Shown here: positions 1 through 8,164 of the stretch, piece after piece
How positions within the stretch are numbered: the stretch's first letter is position 1
Layout: the number at the start of each line of letters is the position of its first letter
Program-made: the position numbers and the translations under genes
Notes under the pieces: generated by a model
What the model was told of the DNA's origin: nothing
The model's input: the letters and a program-made list of their open reading frames with translations, nothing else
Database searches by the model: none
DNA from: CAYSPU01 sp964432995
Lineage (GTDB): Bacteria; Verrucomicrobiota; Verrucomicrobiia; Limisphaerales; JAHDYP01
Assembly: GCA_964432995.1 (NCBI GenBank)
Contig: CAYSPU010000076.1
Coordinates: 1 to 22,549, forward strand
Length of the DNA: 22,549 nt
Direction: 5' to 3'

Positions 1-3000
1 GGTTCGATCTGGGTGACGACGGCGGTCTTGAAGGGAACCGGCAGCTTTCAGGCGGATGGCGGAGATGCCCCCAGCGGGTCCGGGGGAGGTGGCGGAGGGC
101 GCATCGCGGTCTACCACGGTGGCGACACTGAGTTCTCGGGTTGGAGCAGCTCGCATGTCTCTGGTGGGGACGGCCAATGGCCGGGAGAAACCGGGTCATT
201 GATCGCGAATCGGGCCGAGGGCGCGGTCTGGGTGCGCAGCGAAACCTTGGCGCACGGGCTGCAGACGTCCGAGATCCTCTTGGCGACAGCCGAACCGCGT
301 GACGTTCAGGCGGATTTCTACCTCGTGAACCAGGGGACGGTGCGGTGGATCGGGAGTTCGGGGCTGACACCGACCGCGCGTTTGACCTGGGACACGGCGT
401 TGGTCGGGGATGGCCAATACGAACTGGAAGTCGAGTTCTGGAGCGCCGAGGGCGATTTGCTTGAGATCGGTCGGCGTCGGTTGACGGTGAACAACCACGT
501 GGCGTACGAGGGCGGGCGGATTCGCGGGGCGGTGGTCTGGAGCAGAGCCCAACCCCACGTGGTGGAGCGAGACGTGCTGGTCCCCAGCGGTTCGGTCCTG
601 ACCATCGAGCCCGGGGCCGTGGTCAAGTTTCTGCCGGGCACGCGGTTGGTGGTGGCGGACGGCGGCACGGTGGTGGCCATGGGTGAATCCGAAGCGCCGG
701 TGGTTCTAACTTCTTTCGCGGATGACTTGGCCGGCGGCGACACCAACCAGGATCAGGACCAATCCATTCCCCAGCCGGGCGAGTGGGGCGCGCAGGTGTC
801 GTCGGGTTCGGTGTGGACCGCCAACGCCCACACCGTTCTGCGCTACGCGGTGCAAACCCACAGCGGCACTCTGGCGTCGGATGCCATCTGGTCGGGCACG
901 TTGGTGCATCACGTGACCGGTGACGTGGTGGTAGGCAGTGGCGCCTCGCTGACGATCGAGGCGGGCGCGGTGGTGAAGTTCGCCCCGTTGACCGGGATCA
1001 CGGTGAAGGAGGGGGCATTGCTCCGGGCTCCGGGCACCGCCGCGCAGCCGATCTGCTTCACGTCAAATCGAGACGATCTGCGGGGCGGCGACACGAATCA
1101 GGATCAGGGCGATACCCAGCCCCTGGCTGGCGACTGGCGGACGATCTATGCGGAGGGGGGAGAAATCGTGATGGACCACGTGCGGATCCAGTACGGCGGA
1201 GGAACCACAGGGGGCAGTTACGAGTGGGGAGCTGGTCTGCTGCGGACGGGCGGGGCGGGCCGGTTGACGATCGCAGACTCGGTGTTGCAGGACTCGTTGT
1301 TCGAGGGGATTCACGCCACTGGCGGCGGCATGATTGCTGTGACCAACTGTGTGCTGGCTTCCTGCGACCGCGCTGTGAACGGGGACGGGGCATCCGCCTT
1401 GCTGGTGCAGTGCACGTTCTATAAGCACCGGATCGCTTTCTGGCCCCACGGCGGTTCGATCACCGCCCGCAACTGCATCGTCAGCGAATCGGTCGAGGCC
1501 GGCGTGGCCCTCGCCGCCGGCGGCAGCGCCACGCTCACCCATTGCGATGTCTGGTCGCCAACGGGCAGCCCGGGGATCACGCCGGGCGCCGACGGCAACC
1601 TCTCGATCGATCCGCGCCTACGGGATCCGGACAACGGCGATTTCCGCCTAGCCTACGGTTCGCCGTGCATCGATGCCGCAGACGGCGCGAGTGCCAGCGT
1701 GACGGACTTCGCCGGTGCGCCCCGGTATTCCGATCCGAGGACACTCAGCAAACTGGGTACCCCAACGGCCTCGGGAATCTATGCCGACATGGGGGTGTTC
1801 GAGTTTGTCGAAAACGCGGAATCTGGCCGGGACCTGATCGTCTCCTGGGTGAGCGGTCCGGCCGCGGCGCAGGCGGGAACCGAGGCACTGGTGCGGTGGA
1901 CGGTTCGCAACGTGGGCAACGAAACGGTCGAAGGCACCTGGCACGATGCGGTCCGCCTGATCCCCGTAAACCCGACAACGCGAGATGCCGAAGTCGCCGC
2001 GGCGGAGGTCCTGTCCTCGGGCTCGCTGGGTCCGGGACAATCGGCGGACTTCGAGGCCCGAGTCCGCGTACCAGGAGGCACTCCCGGAGCGTGGCGCTGG
2101 CAAGTACGTGTCAACTCGCACGGCGAGATCTTCGAAGGCGTGCACAGCGTGAACAATCTGGGAACGGCGGATACGACTACGGACCTGACGCTGCCGGCGC
2201 TGACGGTCGGCCAGACGGTCAATCTGGTGTTCGCGGGCCCGAATCAACCGGCGTGGTTCGAAGTTCAGCAGACCGTCAACGAACCACTCGAAGTCACCCT
2301 GACTGCCGACACCACCGACGGTCGGGTGCGGCTGTATGCGGGGTTCGGGACGATGCCGACGGTGCAGTCGTTCGACCTGAGGAGTGCGGAGTGGAACTCG
2401 GCGCGGGCGCTCCTGGGAATCCCGGCCGCGAGCGGCACGCGCGACGTCTACCTGCTGGTGGTGCCGGAGGGGATCGGCGATCATCGATTGGACTATCAGA
2501 TTCGGCTCGAGCGCAGCCGCTTTGGGCTCGACTCATTGGCCACCACATCGGCCGGCAATGCCGGGGCGGCGACCATTCGCCTCGTGGGCAGCGGCTTCGG
2601 CCCGGGACTGACCGTGCGATTGCGGTCGACCGCAGGCTCCAATCTGCTGGCGCAAGCGGTGGCGGTGCGCGATCTGAATACGGCGGACGTTACGTTTGAC
2701 CTTGCCGGATTGCCGGCCGGACGCTACGCGGTGGTCGTCACTCAGGGAACCGACGAGGCGGTGCTGGCCGATGGCTTCACCGTGGAAGACGGCACTGGCG
2801 GACAACTCGATGTCCGCCTCGCCCTGCCGGCCCGCGGCCGCGTGCATCGGCCATTCGCGGCGAGCCTCGAATACGCCAACGTGGGTGACGGCGACCTCGA
2901 GGCCCCGCTCCTCACCGTGCGCCAGGTCAACGCGGACGACGCGCACACCGCCGGCGGAGGCGGGGGCGGCATCCTCGAGTATGCCTACTTCCCGGTAGAC

Positions 3001-6000
3001 TGGGATCACTCACTCGATGCGATCGGCATCGCGTTCGACAGCGATCTGCCCGGGATTCTGCGCCCTGGCGCGCGCTACTCCGTCCCCTTCCGTGCCGTCT
3101 GCCACTCCCCGGGCACCGCCTACTTCCGGATCTACACCCAGGAGGAGAACACCGGCGCACAAGATTACGCGGCATTGCATGCGGCGATTGTCCCCACGAA
3201 TCCGCATCCGCTGTGGACGAACGCCTGGGCCAAGGTGGTCGCCAATGCCGGACCCACGCGCGAGGACTACGCCCAGGCGCTGCGCGATGCCGTCGCGCGC
3301 GCAGCGGAGTTGGGGGTGACCCTCGACGGCGAGCGCGCCGCCCTCGAGTTCCTCATTCACGAGGCGATGGAGACCGTTCAACCGGCCGTGGTCAGCGGGC
3401 AGTTGTACTGGGGAACGACCAACCAACCGCTGGCCGCGCGGGAGTTGGTCTGCCTGCGCCGGACCGACGCCTCAGGCATGACTGACAGCACCTACGCCAC
3501 GACGAGTTGGTATGACGGGACCTTCGGCATCCGCGACGTGCCCGCCGGCCAATACGTGCTCTGGGTTCAAGGTTACTTGCCCCTCGAGGTGCTCGCCGTG
3601 ACCGTGACCGATCCGGTGAACCAACCCATCCGGAACGCGGCCGTGGTGCTCGAGTCGGCCGCCGGCTCGCTCGCCGGAACCGTCACCGAGGAGTCGGCCG
3701 GACCTGCGATCCCGGAGGTCGTCGTCGTCGCGCGGCACGTCGACTCTGGAAAGGCGTTCTCCGCGGTGACCGACGAGAGCGGCGGTTACTCCCTGTCCAG
3801 CCTGTGGCCCGGTGAGTACCAGGTTGCGGTCAGCGCCCCCGGCTGGCGACCTGCACCACCGCGTGCCGTCACCGTTGCCGCCGGACAAACCACCGCCGCC
3901 GAGCTTACCCTCTCGGCGCGCGGCGGCCGCATCTCGGGGCACACCGTCGACGCGTCCGGAACATCGGTCACCAACGCCGCTCTGCAATACGACTGGCTGA
4001 CACCGGTCGCCGGGTTCGGGGCTTGGCGCGGCGGTGTCACCCGGACGGACGCCCAGGGCAACTACTACGTGAGCGGTTTGCCACCAGGCGAGTATCGGCT
4101 GAGTGTTCTCTCGACCTTGGCCGGCACCGCCCCGTCACGCCGCGTGGCTGTGGAGAACACCGACTCCCGCGTCCCGGCCGACTTCGCCTTGAACCCGGGG
4201 ACGACCCTCAGCGGGACGATCGCCGATTCCGTAACAGGCGAACCGGTGACCGGCGCACAGGTCATCCTGAGCGGGTTGGGTGCGGCCGACCAAGCCACGC
4301 TGAGCAGCAGTTGGGGACAGTTCACGCTGAGTCAACTGCCAGCCGAATCGTGCCGGGTGACAATCCTCGCGTCCGATTACGCACCGTGGTCCACCAACCT
4401 GAACCTGGCAGCCCTCGATCCCGTGCCGTTGGCCTTGACGCTCGACCGACGCGGTCGCGTCCGCGGTCTCGTCACCTGGCGGGGCCAACCTTGGCCCAAG
4501 GCGGCGCTCACCATCGTGAGCGAATTGGGGCTGACCCACGAGACGGCGGCGAATGAACTGGGCCAATACGAAATCAGCCGACTGTTGCCCGGCCGCTACC
4601 GAATCGGCATCGGGGCTCCATCCAGCCCGCTGCTGGCCGGAGCCGAGTTCATCGTCACCCCCGCCACGAACGTGATCCAGCAGGACCTGACCCTGGACCA
4701 GGGGGCGTCCGTCAACGGACACGTCTATGCAGCCGATGGCGCCACTCCCTGCACCAACGCCGCCGTGGCGCTCGTCAGCGACGGTCAGGTCATCGCCGAT
4801 GCCTTGACAGATACCCAGGGTGCCTACGCCCTGCGCGTGGTCAGCCCAGGTCAATACTCCTTCGTTGCGCGTTCCCCCGAACTGACGTTCGCCGCGAAGG
4901 ACGATGTGGCCGTAACGCCGGGCGCGGATTTGGCGAACGTCGATTTCGTCGCGGGCACCAACCATCTGCTGGTGCGCGTCCTCGCTCCGGGTGGCGCGGA
5001 GGTGCTGGGCGGTGCGGGACTCGTCCTGAAGTCCGCGGACGGTTCCTCGGCGGCGCTGGTGCGGCGGCTGGGGTCTACGGCTGCGGACGGGCGGTGGACC
5101 TTCACCGGTCTGCCGGCCGGCAACTATCGCCTGACGGTCCATCCGCCCGAGGCCGCCCGAACCGAGGCGCTCGTGACCGTGACCGACGGGGAAACGGCCT
5201 GCGACATTGTCGTCGACCCCGACCGCGAGATCGTCGGGCAGGTCGTGGCGGACGGTGCTCCGCAAGCAGGGATCCCGGTCATCGCCCGGGAGTTGGACCG
5301 CGCATGGACGTTCCGAGAAATGACCGACGCCCGAGGCGAATATCGACTGACCTCGCTGCCAGCCGGGAGGTTCGAGGTGGCGGCCGAGCCGATCGCCGGA
5401 GACTTGGCCGCCCAGACGGCCGCCGAGGTTTCCACCTGGCTGGCCTCGACTCAACGGCACGATTTCCACCTCGTCGCGCGCACCGGCGTAACCGTCCGCG
5501 GCACCGTGGTGGATGCGGCCGGCCTCGCGGTCCCCGGCGTCGAACTCGAACTCCGCACCCCTTCCGGACACACGGTCGACTACTGCTTCCAACTCGGGCT
5601 CGAGGGTTTCCGGATGTTCTCGGTTCCGCCAGGCGCGCTGGCGCTGGCGGCATCAGCTCCCGGTTATGCGTCGCGGTCGGTCAACCTGACTGTCGGGAGT
5701 CAGCCGATCGAAGATGTGCTCGTGGATCTGGGGAACCCGGTGGCGGGTCCGGCCGTGGCTTACGCCGGCGCTGGTGGCGGCGCCCAGTCCAGGATCGCGC
5801 GGCAAGGAAACCGCCTGCACGACCTCGGCGCCGATCTGGGCGATCTCTTCTTTGGCGGCCAAGCGGTCAAACCGCCCCAGCAGGCAATCGAGGATCTGAA
5901 CCTCCATCTCGAGGCGCACAATCAGCTCTTCGACGAAGCCATCCAGACCATGCGCTCGACCTGCAAGGGCGTGATGGAGGCATTCGACGAAGCCGAAGCC

Positions 6001-7749
6001 GCCAAGCAACTGCTCATCGAGGCCAAGTACCGCTGGCAGGCGGGCTACGTCGACTTCGAGGAGTTGGGAGAAGCGAACCGCCAACTGGTGATCGCCCGAG
6101 ATGCGCTTCTGTGCGCGCAGGCCGTCAAGTTCCTGATGTCGGTGAAGAGCCTGTTCGACAAGCCCGCCCCGCAGCCGGTCGGCCAAGCCACCGGCACCCC
6201 GGCCACCTACCCTTGGTACGGGGACTTCTGCCTGAACCAGCCCGCGGTGCAAGAACGTCTGCGCACCGGCTTCTCGCTGGCCTACGCCATCTACAAGCCG
6301 ATCTTTGAAGGCAACTCGGGAGATTGGTACGACGAGCAGGCCATGGCCGGATACAGCTTGTCGCTGGGCACAGGACTCGTCGGGGTCTCCCAGAAGTTCT
6401 TTGTCCCGGACGACCGCACGTGGGCGGCCAAGGGCCTGGGCGCCCTCGGTGACGGCTTCTCCGTCTACCGGACCTACGTGAAGCTGCAGGAGGAAATGGG
6501 AACGCTCGTGACCAACAGCATGCAGACCGCCACCGCCTACCACAACGGCGCCGACGCCTTTTACGCCACCCTGCAGCGCTACTCCGACGCCGTCGCCCGC
6601 ATGCGCGCCGGCATTCGCGACTGCAAGACCAGCGATACGGCCAAGCCCAACCCGCCGCCAACCCCCACCCACGGCCTGGGCTGGGGCAGCCTCCAAATCG
6701 TCTCCAGCGAAGACCCCAACGTGAAGCTCTCCACCGGCCATGGCCCTCTCGGGTGGCTCGGCCTCGACGAGACCATCGCCTACACCATCGAGTTCGAGAA
6801 CCGCACCAACGCCACCGCCCCCGCCCAACAGGTGGTCGTCACCGACATGCTGCCGACTTCACTGGACTGGTCCAGCTTCGAACTCGGCGAGATCGCCTTC
6901 AACGACATCACCATCTTCGTCCCCTCGGGCCTTCAGTCCTACACCACCACGGCCCAGGTCGACTCCGATCCCTACCCCGTCCAGGTCGCCGCCGCGTTGG
7001 ACCCCTCGAGCGGCACCGTCACCTGGACCATGCACTCCTATGATCCGCTCACCGGCGAACTCCCCGAAGACCCCATCGCCGGTTTCCTCCCCCCAAACGA
7101 TGACCTCCGTCGCGGCGAGGGACACGTGACCTTCCGCATCCGCCCCCGAGCCGATCTGCCCTCCGGCGCCCAACTCCTCAACCAGGCCCGCATCGTCTTT
7201 GACGAGAACACTCCCATCGATACCCCCATCGCTACCAACCGGCTGGATCTCACCCCTCCCGCCAGCCGCGTCGACCACCTGATTTGGGAAGGCCCCGACC
7301 GCTTCCGCATCCGCTGGACCGGCAGCGACCCCGACGGCTCGGGCGCGGCCACCTACAGCGTCTACGTGTCCAAGAACGGCAGCGCCTTCGCGCCCTGGCT
7401 CATCGGGACCACCGCCACCGAAGCTGAATACACCGCCGAACCAGGCGCCCGCTACGCCTTCTACGTCGTCGCCACAGACACCGTGGGCAATCGGGAAGCC
7501 GACGATGGCGCTGCGGACATCACCAGCGACGTGCTGATGATGGAATGGACAGAGGATCCTTCGCCACAGTTGCGCTGGAACTCGACCCCCGGGGCCGTCT
7601 ACTACCTCGAGGCCGCCACCCAACTGGGCGATGCGGCCGATTGGCAAACCATTGCCGGACCGCTCGAAGCAACCACCTCGCTCATGACTCATCCCTTCAC
7701 CGAACTACCAGGCAGCGCCCAGTTCTATCGGATCCGGACGTCGCCGTAG
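1..7749 (+). CDS. Giant secreted multidomain beta-repeat protein, 5' partial
   Basis: The frame is open from base 1, so the true start lies upstream; the GTG at 13 is only an internal codon. At least 2,582 residues remain, ending at TAG 7747-7749. Domains, counted from the first codon: Gly-rich segment (about 1-40); beta-helix with a 117-residue tandem repeat (176-409) and further beta-helix to about 530; choice-of-anchor Q motif 'GDFRLAYGSPCIDAADGA' (about 534-602); CARDB-like (609-722); pre-peptidase C-terminal-like (733-839); IPT-like (844-932); a second CARDB-like region (936-1070); about nine CnaB/carboxypeptidase-regulatory-like repeats (1129-1910); alpha-helical island (1914-2220); DUF7619-like domain with 'IAYTIEFENRTNATAPAQ' and 'GFLPPND' (2234-2420); FN3-like (2421-2507); C-terminal module ending 'FYRIRTSP' (2513-2582). 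No enzymatic motif was seen. I infer an extracellular structural or adhesive role. Domain names come from pattern recognition, so edges are approximate. Confidence 0.9.
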   Translation, partial: GSIWVTTAVLKGTGSFQADGGDAPSGSGGGGGGRIAVYHGGDTEFSGWSSSHVSGGDGQWPGETGSLIANRAEGAVWVRSETLAHGLQTSEILLATAEPRDVQADFYLVNQGTVRWIGSSGLTPTARLTWDTALVGDGQYELEVEFWSAEGDLLEIGRRRLTVNNHVAYEGGRIRGAVVWSRAQPHVVERDVLVPSGSVLTIEPGAVVKFLPGTRLVVADGGTVVAMGESEAPVVLTSFADDLAGGDTNQDQDQSIPQPGEWGAQVSSGSVWTANAHTVLRYAVQTHSGTLASDAIWSGTLVHHVTGDVVVGSGASLTIEAGAVVKFAPLTGITVKEGALLRAPGTAAQPICFTSNRDDLRGGDTNQDQGDTQPLAGDWRTIYAEGGEIVMDHVRIQYGGGTTGGSYEWGAGLLRTGGAGRLTIADSVLQDSLFEGIHATGGGMIAVTNCVLASCDRAVNGDGASALLVQCTFYKHRIAFWPHGGSITARNCIVSESVEAGVALAAGGSATLTHCDVWSPTGSPGITPGADGNLSIDPRLRDPDNGDFRLAYGSPCIDAADGASASVTDFAGAPRYSDPRTLSKLGTPTASGIYADMGVFEFVENAESGRDLIVSWVSGPAAAQAGTEALVRWTVRNVGNETVEGTWHDAVRLIPVNPTTRDAEVAAAEVLSSGSLGPGQSADFEARVRVPGGTPGAWRWQVRVNSHGEIFEGVHSVNNLGTADTTTDLTLPALTVGQTVNLVFAGPNQPAWFEVQQTVNEPLEVTLTADTTDGRVRLYAGFGTMPTVQSFDLRSAEWNSARALLGIPAASGTRDVYLLVVPEGIGDHRLDYQIRLERSRFGLDSLATTSAGNAGAATIRLVGSGFGPGLTVRLRSTAGSNLLAQAVAVRDLNTADVTFDLAGLPAGRYAVVVTQGTDEAVLADGFTVEDGTGGQLDVRLALPARGRVHRPFAASLEYANVGDGDLEAPLLTVRQVNADDAHTAGGGGGGILEYAYFPVDWDHSLDAIGIAFDSDLPGILRPGARYSVPFRAVCHSPGTAYFRIYTQEENTGAQDYAALHAAIVPTNPHPLWTNAWAKVVANAGPTREDYAQALRDAVARAAELGVTLDGERAALEFLIHEAMETVQPAVVSGQLYWGTTNQPLAARELVCLRRTDASGMTDSTYATTSWYDGTFGIRDVPAGQYVLWVQGYLPLEVLAVTVTDPVNQPIRNAAVVLESAAGSLAGTVTEESAGPAIPEVVVVARHVDSGKAFSAVTDESGGYSLSSLWPGEYQVAVSAPGWRPAPPRAVTVAAGQTTAAELTLSARGGRISGHTVDASGTSVTNAALQYDWLTPVAGFGAWRGGVTRTDAQGNYYVSGLPPGEYRLSVLSTLAGTAPSRRVAVENTDSRVPADFALNPGTTLSGTIADSVTGEPVTGAQVILSGLGAADQATLSSSWGQFTLSQLPAESCRVTILASDYAPWSTNLNLAALDPVPLALTLDRRGRVRGLVTWRGQPWPKAALTIVSELGLTHETAANELGQYEISRLLPGRYRIGIGAPSSPLLAGAEFIVTPATNVIQQDLTLDQGASVNGHVYAADGATPCTNAAVALVSDGQVIADALTDTQGAYALRVVSPGQYSFVARSPELTFAAKDDVAVTPGADLANVDFVAGTNHLLVRVLAPGGAEVLGGAGLVLKSADGSSAALVRRLGSTAADGRWTFTGLPAGNYRLTVHPPEAARTEALVTVTDGETACDIVVDPDREIVGQVVADGAPQAGIPVIARELDRAWTFREMTDARGEYRLTSLPAGRFEVAAEPIAGDLAAQTAAEVSTWLASTQRHDFHLVARTGVTVRGTVVDAAGLAVPGVELELRTPSGHTVDYCFQLGLEGFRMFSVPPGALALAASAPGYASRSVNLTVGSQPIEDVLVDLGNPVAGPAVAYAGAGGGAQSRIARQGNRLHDLGADLGDLFFGGQAVKPPQQAIEDLNLHLEAHNQLFDEAIQTMRSTCKGVMEAFDEAEAAKQLLIEAKYRWQAGYVDFEELGEANRQLVIARDALLCAQAVKFLMSVKSLFDKPAPQPVGQATGTPATYPWYGDFCLNQPAVQERLRTGFSLAYAIYKPIFEGNSGDWYDEQAMAGYSLSLGTGLVGVSQKFFVPDDRTWAAKGLGALGDGFSVYRTYVKLQEEMGTLVTNSMQTATAYHNGADAFYATLQRYSDAVARMRAGIRDCKTSDTAKPNPPPTPTHGLGWGSLQIVSSEDPNVKLSTGHGPLGWLGLDETIAYTIEFENRTNATAPAQQVVVTDMLPTSLDWSSFELGEIAFNDITIFVPSGLQSYTTTAQVDSDPYPVQVAAALDPSSGTVTWTMHSYDPLTGELPEDPIAGFLPPNDDLRRGEGHVTFRIRPRADLPSGAQLLNQARIVFDENTPIDTPIATNRLDLTPPASRVDHLIWEGPDRFRIRWTGSDPDGSGAATYSVYVSKNGSAFAPWLIGTTATEAEYTAEPGARYAFYVVATDTVGNREADDGAADITSDVLMMEWTEDPSPQLRWNSTPGAVYYLEAATQLGDAADWQTIAGPLEATTSLMTHPFTELPGSAQFYRIRTSP
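526..1227 (+). repeat. Two-unit 117-residue tandem repeat in the beta-helix
   Basis: Two consecutive 351-nt units lie inside the first CDS. Three landmarks are each offset by exactly 351 nt: the Trp codon at 538 and 889, the start of the 'TIE.GAVVKF' string at 601 and 952, and the 'DDL.GGDTNQDQ' string at 721 and 1072. The protein is clearly similar in both units while the DNA has diverged, so the duplication is old and selected at protein level. The pattern of short hydrophobic strands with Gly turns fits right-handed parallel beta-helix rungs. The Asp/Asn/Gln-rich 'GDTNQDQ' loop could bind calcium, which is inference. Confidence 0.8.
3385..5730 (+). repeat. Array of about nine CnaB/carboxypeptidase-regulatory-like repeats
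   Basis: The array lies within the first CDS. Each unit is roughly 80-90 residues and carries a 'D..G.Y.(hydrophobic)..LP.G.Y.(hydrophobic)V' signature. The signatures begin near 3511, 3772, 4048, 4306, 4552, 4810, 5080, 5326 and 5593. Examples are 'DAQGNYYVSGLPPGEYRLSV' and 'DARGEYRLTSLPAGRFEV'. This family of prealbumin-like beta-sandwiches commonly forms stalks or spacers in secreted proteins. The first and last units are the most degenerate. Confidence 0.8.
5740..6660 (+). other. Alpha-helical island (~307 residues) inside the first CDS
   Basis: Between the last CnaB-like repeat and the DUF7619-like domain the protein changes character. It becomes rich in Ala, Leu, Glu, Lys, Arg and Gln with heptad-like spacing, for example 'AIEDLNLHLEAHNQLFDEAI' and 'EAEAAKQLLIEAKYRWQAGY'. 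Four Cys residues are scattered through it ('STCKG', 'LLCAQ', 'DFCLNQ', 'RDCKTS'). The segment ends in a Pro-rich linker 'KPNPPPTPTHG'. I do not recognise a named family. No membrane segment is evident. Confidence 0.6.
7537..7746 (+). other. C-terminal module, copy A (ends FYRIRTSP)
   Basis: This is the final ~70 residues of the first CDS. The pattern is 'LRWNSTPGAVYYLEAAT', then 'DWQTIAGPL', then a terminal 'QFYRIRTSP'. It aligns along its length with the end of the next CDS (17570-17782). It has no hydrophobic helix and no basic tail, so it is not a PEP-CTERM or LPXTG signal. It looks like a small FN3-like beta-sandwich and may be a sorting or anchoring domain, which is inference from its terminal position in two otherwise different proteins. 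Confidence 0.65.
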
Positions 7750-7822
7750 CCAAGCGGTGTGGCACCGGGAGACCTTCTTCGTCAGCGCCGAAGAGACGAA
7801 AGTTGCCCCCTCCAGCCCGCAC

Positions 7823-7875
7823 ATTTCACACGCGGCGAGCGTGTGAAATACGCGCCTGGCCGGGAGGCCAGGCGC
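7823..7875. repeat. Two consecutive perfect hairpins
   Basis: The first has 11-bp arms, 7823-7833 (ATTTCACACGC) and 7839-7849, around a 5-nt loop. The second has 10-bp arms, 7852-7861 (GCGCCTGGCC) and 7866-7875, around the loop GGGA. Both are perfect and they are two bases apart, beginning 74 nt after the upstream stop. Neither is followed by a T-run, so they are not classic intrinsic terminators. They may act as an mRNA 3'-end stabiliser or weak terminator, or be a REP-like unit. Confidence 0.75.
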
Positions 7876-7897
7876 TGCCAACCGACTGCGGCGGTGG

Positions 7898-7919
7898 GCG
7901 GCCAACACCGCTTGGCCGC
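7898..7919. repeat. Third perfect hairpin, 8-bp arms
   Basis: The arms GCGGCCAA (7898-7905) and TTGGCCGC (7912-7919) flank the 6-nt loop CACCGC. It lies 22 nt after the double hairpin and is probably part of the same structured intergenic unit. Confidence 0.6.
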
Positions 7920-8164
7920 GCTCTGGACCCTCGGTGCCAACCGTGTTGCCCGCCCACCATTTCGAGTGGGGGCCTCTCCATGATGCGCCCCACCTGTGGC
8001 GCCAGTTCAGAATGGTTTGTCGTCGGGTTCGGAGTTGTCGTAGGTTCTCGCCAATGACTTTCCCCGCAGCCTCCAGTTGGTCCCCGCGGTGCCCAGGCCA
8101 TCGCGACGAGAAGAAGAGGAGCGACGCCAACTCGACGGCTTGCCGACCACCGACGCGCCGGTTC

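Larger units (their letters stand above)
7750..8164. other. Intergenic region, hairpin-rich, no gene supported
   Basis: These 415 bp separate the two giant CDSs. The strand is open in several frames because of its high G+C, but none of those readings has a signal peptide, domain or ribosome binding site. The first half holds three perfect inverted repeats, at 7823-7849, 7852-7875 and 7898-7919, plus a weaker one (5-bp arms) at 7953-7970. No convincing sigma-70 promoter was found for the downstream gene; TTGTCG 8017-8022 with TAGGTT 8041-8046 is the best, weak, pairing. The stretch could be a dispersed intergenic repeat of this genome. Confidence 0.6.

Noticed and set aside
7934..8164. 77-residue N-terminal extension of the giant CotH protein from GTG 7934
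   Set aside because: The extension is Arg/Pro/Ser-rich, lies in the structured intergenic region, and would bury the good signal peptide that begins at ATG 8165.
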